Assembly (NCBI GenBank): GCA_964517215.1
Contig: CAZFBR010000001.1
Location: 33,977 to 97,976 of the forward strand
Direction of reading: 5' to 3'
DNA: 64,000 nt
Source: CAZFBR01 sp035353495 [NCBI: uncultured bacterium]
GTDB lineage: Bacteria; DAOPZR01
Shown: positions 48,904-56,863 of the stretch, piece after piece
Position numbering within the stretch: position 1 is the first letter of the stretch
Layout: every line of letters starts with the position of its first letter
Made by a program: the position numbers and the translations under genes
The notes under the pieces: generated by a model
Seen by the model: the letters and a program-made list of their open reading frames with translations, nothing else
Databases searched by the model: none
What the model was told of the DNA's origin: nothing

Positions 48904-49854
48904 CTACGCGTGGTTGATGATGACTTTTACGGTATCGCTTTTTTGAGCGGCGGTAAACGCTGCGACAATATTAGTAAAGGTGAATTCAGCTGATACCAAT
49001 GGCTCGGGATTGATCCGATCCGCAGCCAGCATAGCCAGTGCCGGGGCAAACGGGCCGCAGCGAGAGCCGATGAGAGTGAGTTCATTGATTACGATTTGAT
49101 TGATATCAAAGGCGGCCGGATCGGCAACCGTTGTTTTAAGCACAATCGTGCCGCGCGGGCGCACATGCTGCAGTGCCAGCGCCATGCCCTGCGGGTTGCC
49201 GGTGCAGTCGATGCAGACATCGACCCGTTCATCCGGAGGAAGCTCGGCCAGCGGCCGGCAATTAATGCCCAGTGTTTGCGCCAGTTTGATTTTGCGGGGA
49301 TTGCGGTTGTAGGCGGTGTAGTGGTAGCCGCCCTGCTGCAGCACCAGGGCGGTCAGCAGGCCGAGCTTGCCGGTGCCGAGGAGGATGATGCGGTCGGTCG
49401 GCCGGATATGGAACTGCTCGAAAATCTGCAGTGCCGCCGCCAGCGGCTCAGTGAACAGGGCGCGCACCGACGCCAGATAATCCGGCACGCAATGCAGATT
49501 GGCTTCCGGCAGCGCCACATATTCGGCGAAGACCCCGGGCCGCCCGGCAATCCCCAGCACCGTGCGCTGGCTGCAATGCGTCGGCAGGGCGCGCCGGCAC
49601 AGCGCGCAGTTGCCGCACGGGCAGTTGATTTCGCCGACCACCCGCTTGCCGCGCAGCGCCGCTGAACCCTGTTCGACCACGCCGACGAACTCATGGCCGG
49701 GCACGCCGCGAAAGCCCAGATAGCCGCGCGTCAGCTCGATATCGGTATTGCAGATTGCGGAATACTCGACGCGGATCAGCGCCTCACCCGCCGCCGGGAC
49801 CGGTGCGGGAATTTCGCTGAGCGATAGGGTGCCGTCGAAGACCAGTGCGCGCAT
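48904..49854 (-). CDS. Zinc-dependent medium-chain dehydrogenase
   Basis: 316 residues. Catalytic-domain motifs: C-N-T-D (catalytic Cys), G-H-E-F-V-G-V, and the four structural-zinc cysteines in C-P-C-G-N-C-A-L-C with a later T-H-C. The NAD(P) domain has L-G-T-G-K-L-G-L-L. Similar to sorbitol, threonine or glucose dehydrogenase-like proteins; the substrate is undecided. Shorter than the usual about 340. A strong promoter lies upstream, back to back with the ribokinase promoter, which hints at sugar or polyol metabolism. Confidence 0.83.
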   Translation of the reverse strand: MRALVFDGTLSLSEIPAPVPAAGEALIRVEYSAICNTDIELTRGYLGFRGVPGHEFVGVVEQGSAALRGKRVVGEINCPCGNCALCRRALPTHCSQRTVLGIAGRPGVFAEYVALPEANLHCVPDYLASVRALFTEPLAAALQIFEQFHIRPTDRIILLGTGKLGLLTALVLQQGGYHYTAYNRNPRKIKLAQTLGINCRPLAELPPDERVDVCIDCTGNPQGMALALQHVRPRGTIVLKTTVADPAAFDINQIVINELTLIGSRCGPFAPALAMLAADRINPEPLVSAEFTFTNIVAAFTAAQKSDTVKVIINHA

Positions 49855-49871
49855 TGCATTCTCCGCGCCGC

Positions 49872-49900
49872 AGCATACTGCGTGCCGATTGCCCTGTCAA
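49872..49900 (-). promoter_or_regulatory. Promoter for the zinc dehydrogenase
   Basis: Minus strand: TTGACA, 17 bases, TATGCT, 17 bases before the start codon. Confidence 0.7.
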
Positions 49901-50037
49901 CTGCCGCGGACGGTTGCGCAAGGTGGTGGGATTGGTCCGCGAACACTGCGCGCACGGTTGCGTACCCGCGCCGGTTATCGGCATCTTTCGGCGGTGTTCT
50001 CCGGGGCTGTGCGCGATGAGTGGCGGGGACGGCATCG

Positions 50038-50066
50038 TTGACAGGCAACTGCTGCCGCAGTAAAAT
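50038..50066 (+). promoter_or_regulatory. Promoter for the ribokinase gene
   Basis: TTGACA, 17 bases, TAAAAT; predicted start of transcription near 50073. Apart from this and the minus-strand promoter, nothing else is recognised in 49901-50037. Confidence 0.7.
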
Positions 50067-50088
50067 GTTTCCGGATGCATCAGAAACG

Positions 50089-50115
50089 GCTAAAGCAAGG
50101 CGCTCGTCGTTTAGC
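50089..50115 (+). promoter_or_regulatory. Possible operator just after the ribokinase transcription start
   Basis: Inverted repeat GCTAAA (50089-50094) and TTTAGC (50110-50115), 15 bases apart, placed downstream of the predicted start site where a repressor could block transcription. No regulator gene is adjacent. Confidence 0.3.
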
Positions 50116-50154
50116 AGCAACTGCAGACATCCGCACTAAAACTGATGCAAGATC

Positions 50155-51048
50155 ATGAGAGTGTTCAATATCGGGTCCGTCAATATCGATCATGTCTATT
50201 CCGTCGGGCATTTGGTGCGGCCGGGTGAAAGCCTGATCAGCAGTCGTTATGCGGTATTCGCCGGCGGCAAGGGCTTCAATCAGTCAATCGCCCTGGCCCG
50301 GGCCGGGGCGGCGGTCAGCCATGTCGGGCTGGTCGGGCGGGACGGCGCCTGGCTGCGCGAACGGCTGCAGGGCGAAGGCGTTGACTGCAGTGCCCTGGGC
50401 GGCAGTGAACTGCCGACAGGCCACGCCATCATCCAGGTGATCCCCTCGGGGGAAAATGCGATTATCGTGCATGCCGGGGCCAACGCGGCGGTGACGGAAG
50501 CCAGCGTGCAGCGGGTGCTGGCAACCGCCGTGCCTGGTGATTGGCTGCTGGTGCAAAATGAAACCGGCGCCACGGCAGCGGCCATTCAGGCGGGAAAGCG
50601 GGCGGGCCTGACGGTGGTGTTCAATCCGGCGCCCATGACCCCGGCGGTGCGTGAGTATCCCCTGCAGGAGGTCGACTGCTTCATCCTGAACGAAACGGAA
50701 GCGGAATGCCTGACGGGTGAGTGCGCTCCGGACGCAGTACAGCTGGCGATGCGCGCAACGTATCCGCAGGCCGCAACGGTATTGACCATGGGCCGGGCGG
50801 GAGCGGTATATTTCGACCGCGAACGGACCGTGCGGCACCCGGGCGTACCGGTGCGGGCAATCGATACCACCGCGGCCGGCGACACCTTCATCGGCTTCTA
50901 TCTTGCAGAACGCATGCGCGGCGGCGATCCGGTCCGGGCCCTGACGCGTGCGTGCTGTGCCGCCGCGATCAGTGTGACGCGGCCCGGTGCGGCGGAATCG
51001 ATCCCCACCCTGCAGGAAGTTCGCGCCGACGAGGAAGGTTGCGACTAA
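50155..51048 (+). CDS. rbsK: Ribokinase-like sugar kinase (PfkB family)
   Basis: 297 residues. N-terminal G-S-V-N-I-D-H-V-Y and the first PfkB signature G-G-K-G-F-N-Q-S-I-A-L-A-R-A-G; the second signature D-T-T-A-A-G-D-T-F-I-G-F-Y contains the catalytic Asp and anion hole. N-E-T-E-A is also typical. Phosphorylates ribose or a similar sugar with ATP. Ribose is the best guess; deoxyribose or another sugar is possible. Its own strong promoter; no transporter gene adjacent. Confidence 0.85.
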   Translation: MRVFNIGSVNIDHVYSVGHLVRPGESLISSRYAVFAGGKGFNQSIALARAGAAVSHVGLVGRDGAWLRERLQGEGVDCSALGGSELPTGHAIIQVIPSGENAIIVHAGANAAVTEASVQRVLATAVPGDWLLVQNETGATAAAIQAGKRAGLTVVFNPAPMTPAVREYPLQEVDCFILNETEAECLTGECAPDAVQLAMRATYPQAATVLTMGRAGAVYFDRERTVRHPGVPVRAIDTTAAGDTFIGFYLAERMRGGDPVRALTRACCAAAISVTRPGAAESIPTLQEVRADEEGCD

Positions 51049-51109
51049 CCCGGCGGGGCAAATGGCCGGCAGATATTGCCGGTGCCGGCAGTATCGGTGC
51101 GCCTGCCGG

Positions 51110-51138
51110 TTGACGGCCTGAGTCCGGGCTGTTAGCAT
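51110..51138 (+). promoter_or_regulatory. Promoter for the lipoprotein gene
   Basis: TTGACG, 17 bases, TAGCAT; 18 bases before the start codon. Confidence 0.55.
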
Positions 51139-51156
51139 CTCTGCGGAGGGATGACG

Positions 51157-51840
51157 ATGCGGATAATTGCCCGGATAATGCTGCTGCTTGCTGCGCTCGT
51201 GCTGCTCACCGGCTGTGCCAACCGCAAGTACGCGGTCGGGTACGACGTCGCGCCGGCCAACGATATCAGCGGACCGGCGGTGGCGGTGCGGGGGTTCAGT
51301 GACGCGCGACCGGCGGCGGAACGCACCGGCGAAGGGGTGGGCATCCTCAACAGCAGCACCTACGACACCATGTATACCGAAGAGGTTGCCGCGGGAATTA
51401 CCCGCACGCTGGCGGCGGAACTGCGCGGCGCCGGCGTGGCCGCGTCGGACGATCCTGCCAGCAATGCGCAATTTATTATCGACGGTACGGTCCTCAATTT
51501 CCATGCGGTGCAGGTCCCGCCGATCGAGTCGTATATCCCGTACCTGAACAATGTGAGCTGGCTGTGGACGGATGATTCGGTGGCGGTGTCGCTGCGCTTG
51601 CAGATGACGGTTACTGACCGGGCGCGTGACGAGGTGCTGCTTGACCGCACCTACGATGTGTCGCAGGACACGGCGGTCTGGGTCGGGTTCCTCAATCTCG
51701 ATTCGCGGGTGAACAATTTCACGCGCAAGCAGCTCGCGGAACTGCTGCAGGCCGGCCTGCATGAGCTTATGGCGCGGATGGTCGCCGATATCCGCCAGGC
51801 GGCAGGACGCTGGCTGCCGCCGCCGGGCAGCGGGCAATAA
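51157..51840 (+). CDS. Outer-membrane-type lipoprotein, YajG-like
   Basis: 227 residues. Signal peptide with lipobox L-L-T-G-C, so it is lipidated at Cys about residue 20 after cleavage; there is no Asp after the Cys, consistent with outer-membrane sorting in enterics. The mature part (A-V-R-G-F-S-D-A-R, Y-T-E-E-V-A-A-G-I-T-R-T-L-A-A-E-L, F-I-I-D-G-T-V-L-N-F) has the order of YajG/LptE-like lipoproteins of unknown role. The ATG at 51157 is chosen over 51151 because the GGAGGG then sits six bases away. GPP34 follows after 40 bases. Confidence 0.72.
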   Translation: MRIIARIMLLLAALVLLTGCANRKYAVGYDVAPANDISGPAVAVRGFSDARPAAERTGEGVGILNSSTYDTMYTEEVAAGITRTLAAELRGAGVAASDDPASNAQFIIDGTVLNFHAVQVPPIESYIPYLNNVSWLWTDDSVAVSLRLQMTVTDRARDEVLLDRTYDVSQDTAVWVGFLNLDSRVNNFTRKQLAELLQAGLHELMARMVADIRQAAGRWLPPPGSGQ

Positions 51841-51880
51841 GCCGGTGGCTGCAGGGAATACGGGATCGGGGAGCGGAACC

Positions 51881-52537
51881 ATGCTGACCATTGCAGAAGA
51901 AGTATACCTGCTGTTTCTCGATGATCAGCACGGCGCGATCATCGACACGCCGGTGCCGGTAATCGCACAGGTGCTGGCGGGGGCGCTGCTGATGGAACTG
52001 ACGCTGGGCGATTATGTCGAGGCCGAGATTGATACGCTGCGGCTGGCCGGCGGGCAGGATGCCGGTGAACCGCTGCTGGACGAGGCCCTGCGGGAATTGC
52101 GCCGCACGCCGGACCCGCAGCCGATTGCCGCCTGCCTGCAGGAGCTGGCCCGACCGCAGCGCGCATTGCCGGAGCGGGTGCTGGCCCGGCTGCTGGAGCG
52201 GGGCATTCTCCGGCGCGAGGAGCGCCGCCTGTTCTGGGTGCTGGCGGTCCGGCAGTATCCGCTGGTCGATGACCGCGAGGTGCGGGAAGTTAAGACCCGG
52301 CTGCGCGCGCTGATTATGAGTGATGACTTGCCGGATCCCCGCGATGTCGTGCTCATCAGTCTGGCGTCGTCGGCGCGGCTGTTCGACACCATGTTCACGC
52401 CTGCGGAGCGCATCCGTCTGCAGTCGCGGATCGACCTGCTCGCCCGGTTTGATCTCGTTGGCCAGGTGGTGGCGCGGTCGGTGCGGAGCATCGAACAGAC
52501 GATGACGCAGCTGCTGGCGCTGGCCGCGGCGATGTAG
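51881..52537 (+). CDS. GPP34 (Golgi phosphoprotein 3) family protein
   Basis: 218 residues, all helical. The start M-L-T-I-A-E-E-V-Y-L-L-F-L-D-D-Q-H-G and G-A-L-L-M-E-L-T-L are the typical GPP34 opening, and R-L-A-R-F-D-L near the end and the R-R-E-E-R-R-L-F-W middle also fit. In eukaryotes GOLPH3 binds PI4P and glycosyltransferases; bacterial members are uncharacterised. In this window it follows a lipoprotein gene. The ATG at 51881 follows GGGAGCGGAACC. Confidence 0.8.
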   Translation: MLTIAEEVYLLFLDDQHGAIIDTPVPVIAQVLAGALLMELTLGDYVEAEIDTLRLAGGQDAGEPLLDEALRELRRTPDPQPIAACLQELARPQRALPERVLARLLERGILRREERRLFWVLAVRQYPLVDDREVREVKTRLRALIMSDDLPDPRDVVLISLASSARLFDTMFTPAERIRLQSRIDLLARFDLVGQVVARSVRSIEQTMTQLLALAAAM

Positions 52538-52635
52538 CCGCGCGGACGGCGGTGCGCCGGCCGGCGCGATACGTGCCGCGGCGACGGGGTATGACCTCGG
52601 CAGCAGTGACAGTTATAATCGGGTAATGCTATTGA

Positions 52636-53427
52636 TCAGCCGCACTGGAGCATTCCGCGCACCGTTGTGTGGATTGCCCCGTTGCTGGCGAGGAGCGTGT
52701 CGGCATGCAGCCAGTCGCTCCCGCCGGCAAAATCAGTAACCATCCCGCCCGCCTCTTCGACCACCAGTCCGCCGGCGGCCACATCCCACGGTTTGAGGTA
52801 CAGTTCCCAAAACGCCTCCGCCCGGCCTGACGCCACGGCGCACAGGTCGAGAGACGCGGCGCCCAAGCGGCGAATCCCGAGGGTCTGCGGGGCGATCGTC
52901 ATGAAATTCGCCAGATTGTTCGGCTGCCGGTTGGCGCGCAGGCAGGCGAAGCCGGTGATCACCAGCGCCTGCGCCAGGTCGGCGATGGGCGTGACATGCA
53001 GTTTCTTGCCGTTGAGAAAGGCGCCCTCGCCGCGCACCGCGCAGTACAACTCGTCGAGGATCGGGTTGTATACCACCCCCGCCGCCGGCTGTCCGCTGAT
53101 GACCAGCCCGATGGAGACGGCGAAGAAGGGGATGCGGCGGATGAAATTGGTGGTGCCGTCGATGGGATCGATGATCCATTGCCGCGCGCCGGTGGTGGCC
53201 ACGCCGCCGGTTTCTTCGCCGGTAATGCCGTCGTCGGGAAAAACGCGGGTGATGGCATCCGTGACCAGCTGTTCCACCAGGATATCCGTCGCGGTGACGA
53301 GGTCCTTTTCGCTCTTGTGGGTGATCTGCAGCGGCTCGTGCGCCTGATAATGCTCGCGCAGCACCGCCCCGGCCTGGCGGGCGATATTGGTCGCGACCGT
53401 AATCTCCTGACTGAGGGCCGGCATCAT
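52636..53427 (-). CDS. suhB: Inositol monophosphatase family protein
   Basis: 263 residues. Metal- and phosphate-binding motifs E-E-T-G-G, D-P-I-D-G-T-T-N-F and the C-terminal W-D-V-A-A-G-G-L-V-V-E-E-A-G-G are complete. Hydrolyses inositol phosphates or related sugar phosphates; SuhB of E. coli also helps rRNA antitermination. Substrate uncertain. It starts in the stop of the preceding minus-strand gene (ATGA). Confidence 0.9.
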   Translation of the reverse strand: MMPALSQEITVATNIARQAGAVLREHYQAHEPLQITHKSEKDLVTATDILVEQLVTDAITRVFPDDGITGEETGGVATTGARQWIIDPIDGTTNFIRRIPFFAVSIGLVISGQPAAGVVYNPILDELYCAVRGEGAFLNGKKLHVTPIADLAQALVITGFACLRANRQPNNLANFMTIAPQTLGIRRLGAASLDLCAVASGRAEAFWELYLKPWDVAAGGLVVEEAGGMVTDFAGGSDWLHADTLLASNGAIHTTVRGMLQCG

Positions 53428-53990
53428 GGCAGCCGCAGCGAGTCAAACACCTGCCGGGTGCGTTCCTCGCGATCGTCGCTGGTGCTGATGACCATGGCAT
53501 AATAGCCGGTGCCGTTCCTGACGAATCCGGCCGCGCGGTTCACCGCCGGCACACTGTCGTTTCCGCGCTGCAGCGTGCCGCTGCTGACCGTGACGGTCAC
53601 CTGCTCACCGCACAGGGTTCCCGCTTCAGTATGTATTTCTTCCGCCACAAAATCGCCGCCGCCGCCTGGCGCCTGGCGCAGCTGTTGCTGCAGCTGTGCC
53701 GCCGGGTCCACCTGGGCTTGTGCCGGGATGGAGAAGAGCACCAGCAGCAGCGACCCGTCCTCTTTCCGGTCGCTGATGATCGCCATGCGCATCATCATGT
53801 CCAGTGCAAAAATGCCGACGCCGTCGCCCGGCAGGTCGTAGCGCATAATGGTGCCGGCGATTGCCTGCACCCGGGCAGGATCGGTGGCGACGGAATCCTT
53901 CAGCTTGCTATAGCCCCAGAGGGCAACGCCGCTGGCCACCAGCCCGGTGAGAACCGCGAGCACGGCGCAGCCGATGAGGACCTTTTTCAT
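53424..53990 (-). CDS. Hypothetical membrane-anchored protein
   Basis: 188 residues not recognised. A transmembrane or signal segment is at about 4-27 (V-L-I-G-C-A-V-L-A-V-L-T-G-L-V-A-S-G-V-A). The following domain alternates strands and helices and contains a G-I-F-A-L-D-M-M-M-R-M segment and a Gln-rich stretch. The end (Y-Y-A-M-V-I-S-T-S-D-D-R-E-E-R) looks like a small alpha/beta domain. GGAGG lies seven bases before the ATG. Forms an operon with the inositol phosphatase. Confidence 0.6.
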   Translation of the reverse strand: MKKVLIGCAVLAVLTGLVASGVALWGYSKLKDSVATDPARVQAIAGTIMRYDLPGDGVGIFALDMMMRMAIISDRKEDGSLLLVLFSIPAQAQVDPAAQLQQQLRQAPGGGGDFVAEEIHTEAGTLCGEQVTVTVSSGTLQRGNDSVPAVNRAAGFVRNGTGYYAMVISTSDDREERTRQVFDSLRLP

Positions 53991-54026
53991 GCCTGCCTCC
54001 GGACGCGTTCTGCCGCGCCTGCCGCC

Positions 54027-54055
54027 ACCATAGCATACCGCCGGCGCAGCGACAA
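54027..54055 (-). promoter_or_regulatory. Promoter for the minus-strand membrane protein/suhB operon
   Basis: Minus strand: TTGTCG, 17 bases, TATGGT; about 36 bases before the start. Confidence 0.45.
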
Positions 54056-54063
54056 TGGCGGCA

Positions 54064-54092
54064 TTGACAGTGCCGCGCCGGCACAGTAGAAT
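54064..54092 (+). promoter_or_regulatory. Promoter for the aconitase gene
   Basis: TTGACA, 17 bases, TAGAAT; 27 bases before the ATG, back to back with the minus-strand promoter. Confidence 0.65.
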
Positions 54093-54119
54093 GCGCCGAC
54101 GAACCCAAAGGAGCGAACC

Positions 54120-56042
54120 ATGAATGTCGTGGAAAAGATTCTGCAGGCGCATCTCGTAACCGGCACGCCGCAGGCGGGGGCGGAGGTCGGCATCCGTATT
54201 GACCAGACCCTGACCCAGGATGCGACGGGGACGATGACCTACCTGCAGTTCGAGGCGTTGGGCCTGCCGCGGGTGAAAACGGAACTGTCGGTCAGCTACG
54301 TCGACCACAACACCCTGCAGCAGGGATTCGAGAACGCCGACGACCATCTCTACCTGCAGAGCGTGGCGGCGAAGCACGGCGTGCTCTTTTCCCGCCCGGG
54401 CAATGGCATCTGCCATCAGGTGCACCTCGAGCGGTTCGGCGTGCCGGGCAAGACGCTGCTCGGGTCCGATAGCCATACCCCGACGGGGGGCGGGATCGGC
54501 ATGCTTGCCATTGGCGCCGGCGGGCTGGAGGTGGCGCTGGCGATGGCCGGCGTTCCCTTCCCCATGGCGTGGCCGAAAGTGGTGCGGATCAATCTCAACG
54601 GCAAGCTGCCGGCGTGGGTGACGGCCAAGGATATCATCCTGCAGGTGCTTTCCCTCCTGACGAGCAAGGGGAATGTCGGCTGGGTGGTGGAATACGGCGG
54701 GAGCGGCCTGAAACACCTGTCGGTCCCCGAACGGGCGACGATCACCAACATGGGGGCGGAACTCGGTGTCACCACCTCGGTCTTCCCGAGCGACGCGGTG
54801 ACGCGCGCCTTTCTCGCGGCGCAGGGGCGCGCCAAGCAGTGGCGCGAACTGCTGCCGGACAAAGATGCGAAGTATGACCGCACTATCAACATCGATTTGG
54901 CGAAGCTCGTGCCGCTGGCGGCGGCGCCGCACAATCCCGCCAACATTGTCACCGTCGCTGCGCTGAAGAAGAAGGCGGTCAACCAGGTGGTGATCGGTTC
55001 CTGCACCAACTCGTCGTACACCGACCTGATGCTGGCGGCAAAGGTGCTGAAGGGGAAGACGGTGCATCCGGCGGTTTCGCTGATCGTCGCTCCCGGTTCG
55101 CGGCAGGTGCTGGAGATGATCGCGCGCAACGGCGCGCTCGCCGACCTGGTGCAGGCGGGCGCGCGCCTGGCGGAGTCGGCGTGCGGTTTCTGCATCGGCA
55201 GCGGGCACGCGCCGGCGAGCGGCACGGTCACGCTGCGCACGAGCAACCGCAACTTTGCCGGGCGCAGCGGCACGGCGGATGCCGAGGTCTATCTCGTCAG
55301 CCCGGCGGTGGCGGCGGCGTCGGCGCTGACCGGCACGGTTGCCGACCCGCGCGCGCTCGGCCGGTTCCCGAAGATCACGTTGCCGAAGAAGTTCATCGTC
55401 GACGACCGCATGATCGTTCTGCCGCCGAAGAACGGCAGCAAGGTTGTTGTCCGCCGCGGGCCGAACATCGGCCCGCCGCCGCAGGTGCCGGCGCTGCCGG
55501 CCGACCTGACCGGCGCGGTCGTGCTCAAGCTGGGCGACATGATCACCACTGACGACATCATGCCGGCGGGTGCGTTCCTGAAATTCCGTTCCAACATCCC
55601 GAAGTACGCGCAGTATGTCTTCTACCGGCAGGACCCGAAGTTCCACGAGCAGGCGGCGGCGCTGCGCGATGCGGGCAAGGCGGCGTTCGTCGTGGCCGGC
55701 CTGAGCTACGGGCAGGGGAGCTCGCGCGAACATGCGGCCATCTGCCCGATGTACCTCGGGGTGCGTGCGGTGCTGGCGCGCTCGTTCGAGCGCATCCACG
55801 CCGCCAACCTGGTGAATTTCGGCATTGTGCCGCTGGTGATCGATGAGCAGGTCTACGCCGCGCTGGCGCAGGGTGTGACGCTGACGGTGTCGGGGATCGT
55901 CGTCGCGCTGCGCAGCCGCACGCCGCGTGTCCCGCTGCTGGCCGGCGGGAAACCGCTTGGCACGGGGACGCTGCAGCTCAGCGAGCGGCAGATGGATGTG
56001 CTGCTCGCCGGCGGCACGCTGCGCTACAACCGCACCGCGTGA
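54120..56042 (+). CDS. Aconitate hydratase (short, monomeric type)
   Basis: 640 residues. The 4Fe-4S ligands are in G-S-C-T-N-S-S and S-A-C-G-F-C-I-G-S-G. Substrate-binding D-S-H-T-P-T and the C-terminal swivel domain G-S-S-R-E-H-A-A follow. The length and layout are those of the short bacterial/archaeal aconitases in the aconitase/homoaconitase family. Interconverts citrate and isocitrate; homoaconitase or isopropylmalate activity cannot be excluded, but no leucine or lysine genes are near. Single gene with its own promoter. Confidence 0.9.
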   Translation: MNVVEKILQAHLVTGTPQAGAEVGIRIDQTLTQDATGTMTYLQFEALGLPRVKTELSVSYVDHNTLQQGFENADDHLYLQSVAAKHGVLFSRPGNGICHQVHLERFGVPGKTLLGSDSHTPTGGGIGMLAIGAGGLEVALAMAGVPFPMAWPKVVRINLNGKLPAWVTAKDIILQVLSLLTSKGNVGWVVEYGGSGLKHLSVPERATITNMGAELGVTTSVFPSDAVTRAFLAAQGRAKQWRELLPDKDAKYDRTINIDLAKLVPLAAAPHNPANIVTVAALKKKAVNQVVIGSCTNSSYTDLMLAAKVLKGKTVHPAVSLIVAPGSRQVLEMIARNGALADLVQAGARLAESACGFCIGSGHAPASGTVTLRTSNRNFAGRSGTADAEVYLVSPAVAAASALTGTVADPRALGRFPKITLPKKFIVDDRMIVLPPKNGSKVVVRRGPNIGPPPQVPALPADLTGAVVLKLGDMITTDDIMPAGAFLKFRSNIPKYAQYVFYRQDPKFHEQAAALRDAGKAAFVVAGLSYGQGSSREHAAICPMYLGVRAVLARSFERIHAANLVNFGIVPLVIDEQVYAALAQGVTLTVSGIVVALRSRTPRVPLLAGGKPLGTGTLQLSERQMDVLLAGGTLRYNRTA

Positions 56043-56170
56043 CCGGTCCCGGCAATGCGCCGGTCGCGGTGACTGCGACCGTCAGCCGGCTGGCGGCAAG
56101 CGACATCGGGTATGCCGTATGCCATGTCCGATGGCGGGAACTGCTCAGTGCTGAACGCGGCGGTGGCGAG

Positions 56171-56211
56171 TAAACGAAACGGCGGCCGGCAACATGCTGC
56201 TGCCGGCCGCC
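56171..56211 (-). terminator. Terminator for the YbjQ-like gene
   Basis: Perfect 11-bp stem GGCGGCCGGCA / TGCCGGCCGCC with a 9-base loop (56181-56211). On the minus strand it is followed by GTTTCGTTTA. Confidence 0.6.
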
Positions 56212-56233
56212 GGTGACGGTGCGGGAAGACGAT

Positions 56234-56707
56234 TCAGTCGAGGTTGTCCACTTCCACGGCGGTGCCGGCAAGAATGACCAGAAACAGGTTGCTTTTGACC
56301 GGGACGACATCGAGTTTCAGTGCCACCACGCCGTTGGCGCCCAGCCGCTTGGCGCGGTTCGCCAGTTCCGCCATGGCGGTTTTCTTCGCGCGCCGGAACT
56401 CCTTCTCGTAATCCTTGTGCCGGCCGCCGTCAATGTCGATGCTGGCGGCGAGTGATTCGATGATATCCACCGCCACCGCCACCTGCGATGTGACGATGCC
56501 GTAGTATTTGGCAATATGCTTGCCTTCAAAGGTGCTGGTGGTGGTGAAGGAGACGCGCTCGTGCTCCTTGCGTTCCCTGACTTCGTTATAGCACGGGCGG
56601 CAGAAAATCTCGCCCTTGAACTCCTCTTTGCAGCTGTCGCTGATGGGCCGGTTGCATGACAGGCAGATATGGACGGCGCCTTCCTCGGGATGCAGATAGC
56701 ATTGCAT
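56234..56707 (-). CDS. YbjQ/UPF0145-like protein with an N-terminal B-box-type zinc module
   Basis: 157 residues. The first 40 have Cys3, His6, Cys15, Cys18, Cys26, Cys36 and Cys39 arranged as a B-box-like zinc finger. Residues about 52-157 form the pentameric heavy-metal-binding-fold UPF0145 domain (T-T-S-T-F-E-G-K-H-I, Y-Y-G-I-V, A-N-R-A-K-R-L-G-A-N-G-V-V). Fusion with a B-box is uncommon for YbjQ proteins. Role unknown; a metal-sensing or stress role is speculative. Monocistronic between a strong promoter and a terminator. Confidence 0.78.
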   Translation of the reverse strand: MQCYLHPEEGAVHICLSCNRPISDSCKEEFKGEIFCRPCYNEVRERKEHERVSFTTTSTFEGKHIAKYYGIVTSQVAVAVDIIESLAASIDIDGGRHKDYEKEFRRAKKTAMAELANRAKRLGANGVVALKLDVVPVKSNLFLVILAGTAVEVDNLD

Positions 56708-56741
56708 ACTGGTTATTCCTCCGCTGGTTTAAGTGCTGCGC

Positions 56742-56771
56742 ATTATACGGCAGGAGACGCGCCACTGTCAA
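56742..56771 (-). promoter_or_regulatory. Near-consensus promoter for the YbjQ-like gene
   Basis: Minus strand: TTGACA, 18 bases, TATAAT; both hexamers match consensus. Confidence 0.75.
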
Positions 56772-56799
56772 TGCTCCCGGCGGCGGATGCGGGTGAAAG

Positions 56800-56829
56800 T
56801 TGACGTTATGGCGGCAAACGCGTTACCAT
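56800..56829 (+). promoter_or_regulatory. Promoter for the GH18-like gene
   Basis: TTGACG, 18 bases, TACCAT; 34 bases before the ATG. Confidence 0.45.
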
Positions 56830-56863
56830 GACGCGCAGCAGGCGGGGAGATATCGGGGGGACT

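Noticed and set aside
54000-55799. Long upstream extension of the minus-strand protein ending at 53424
   Set aside because: The extension is antisense to aconitase; a ribosome binding site, signal segment and promoter support the start at 53990.
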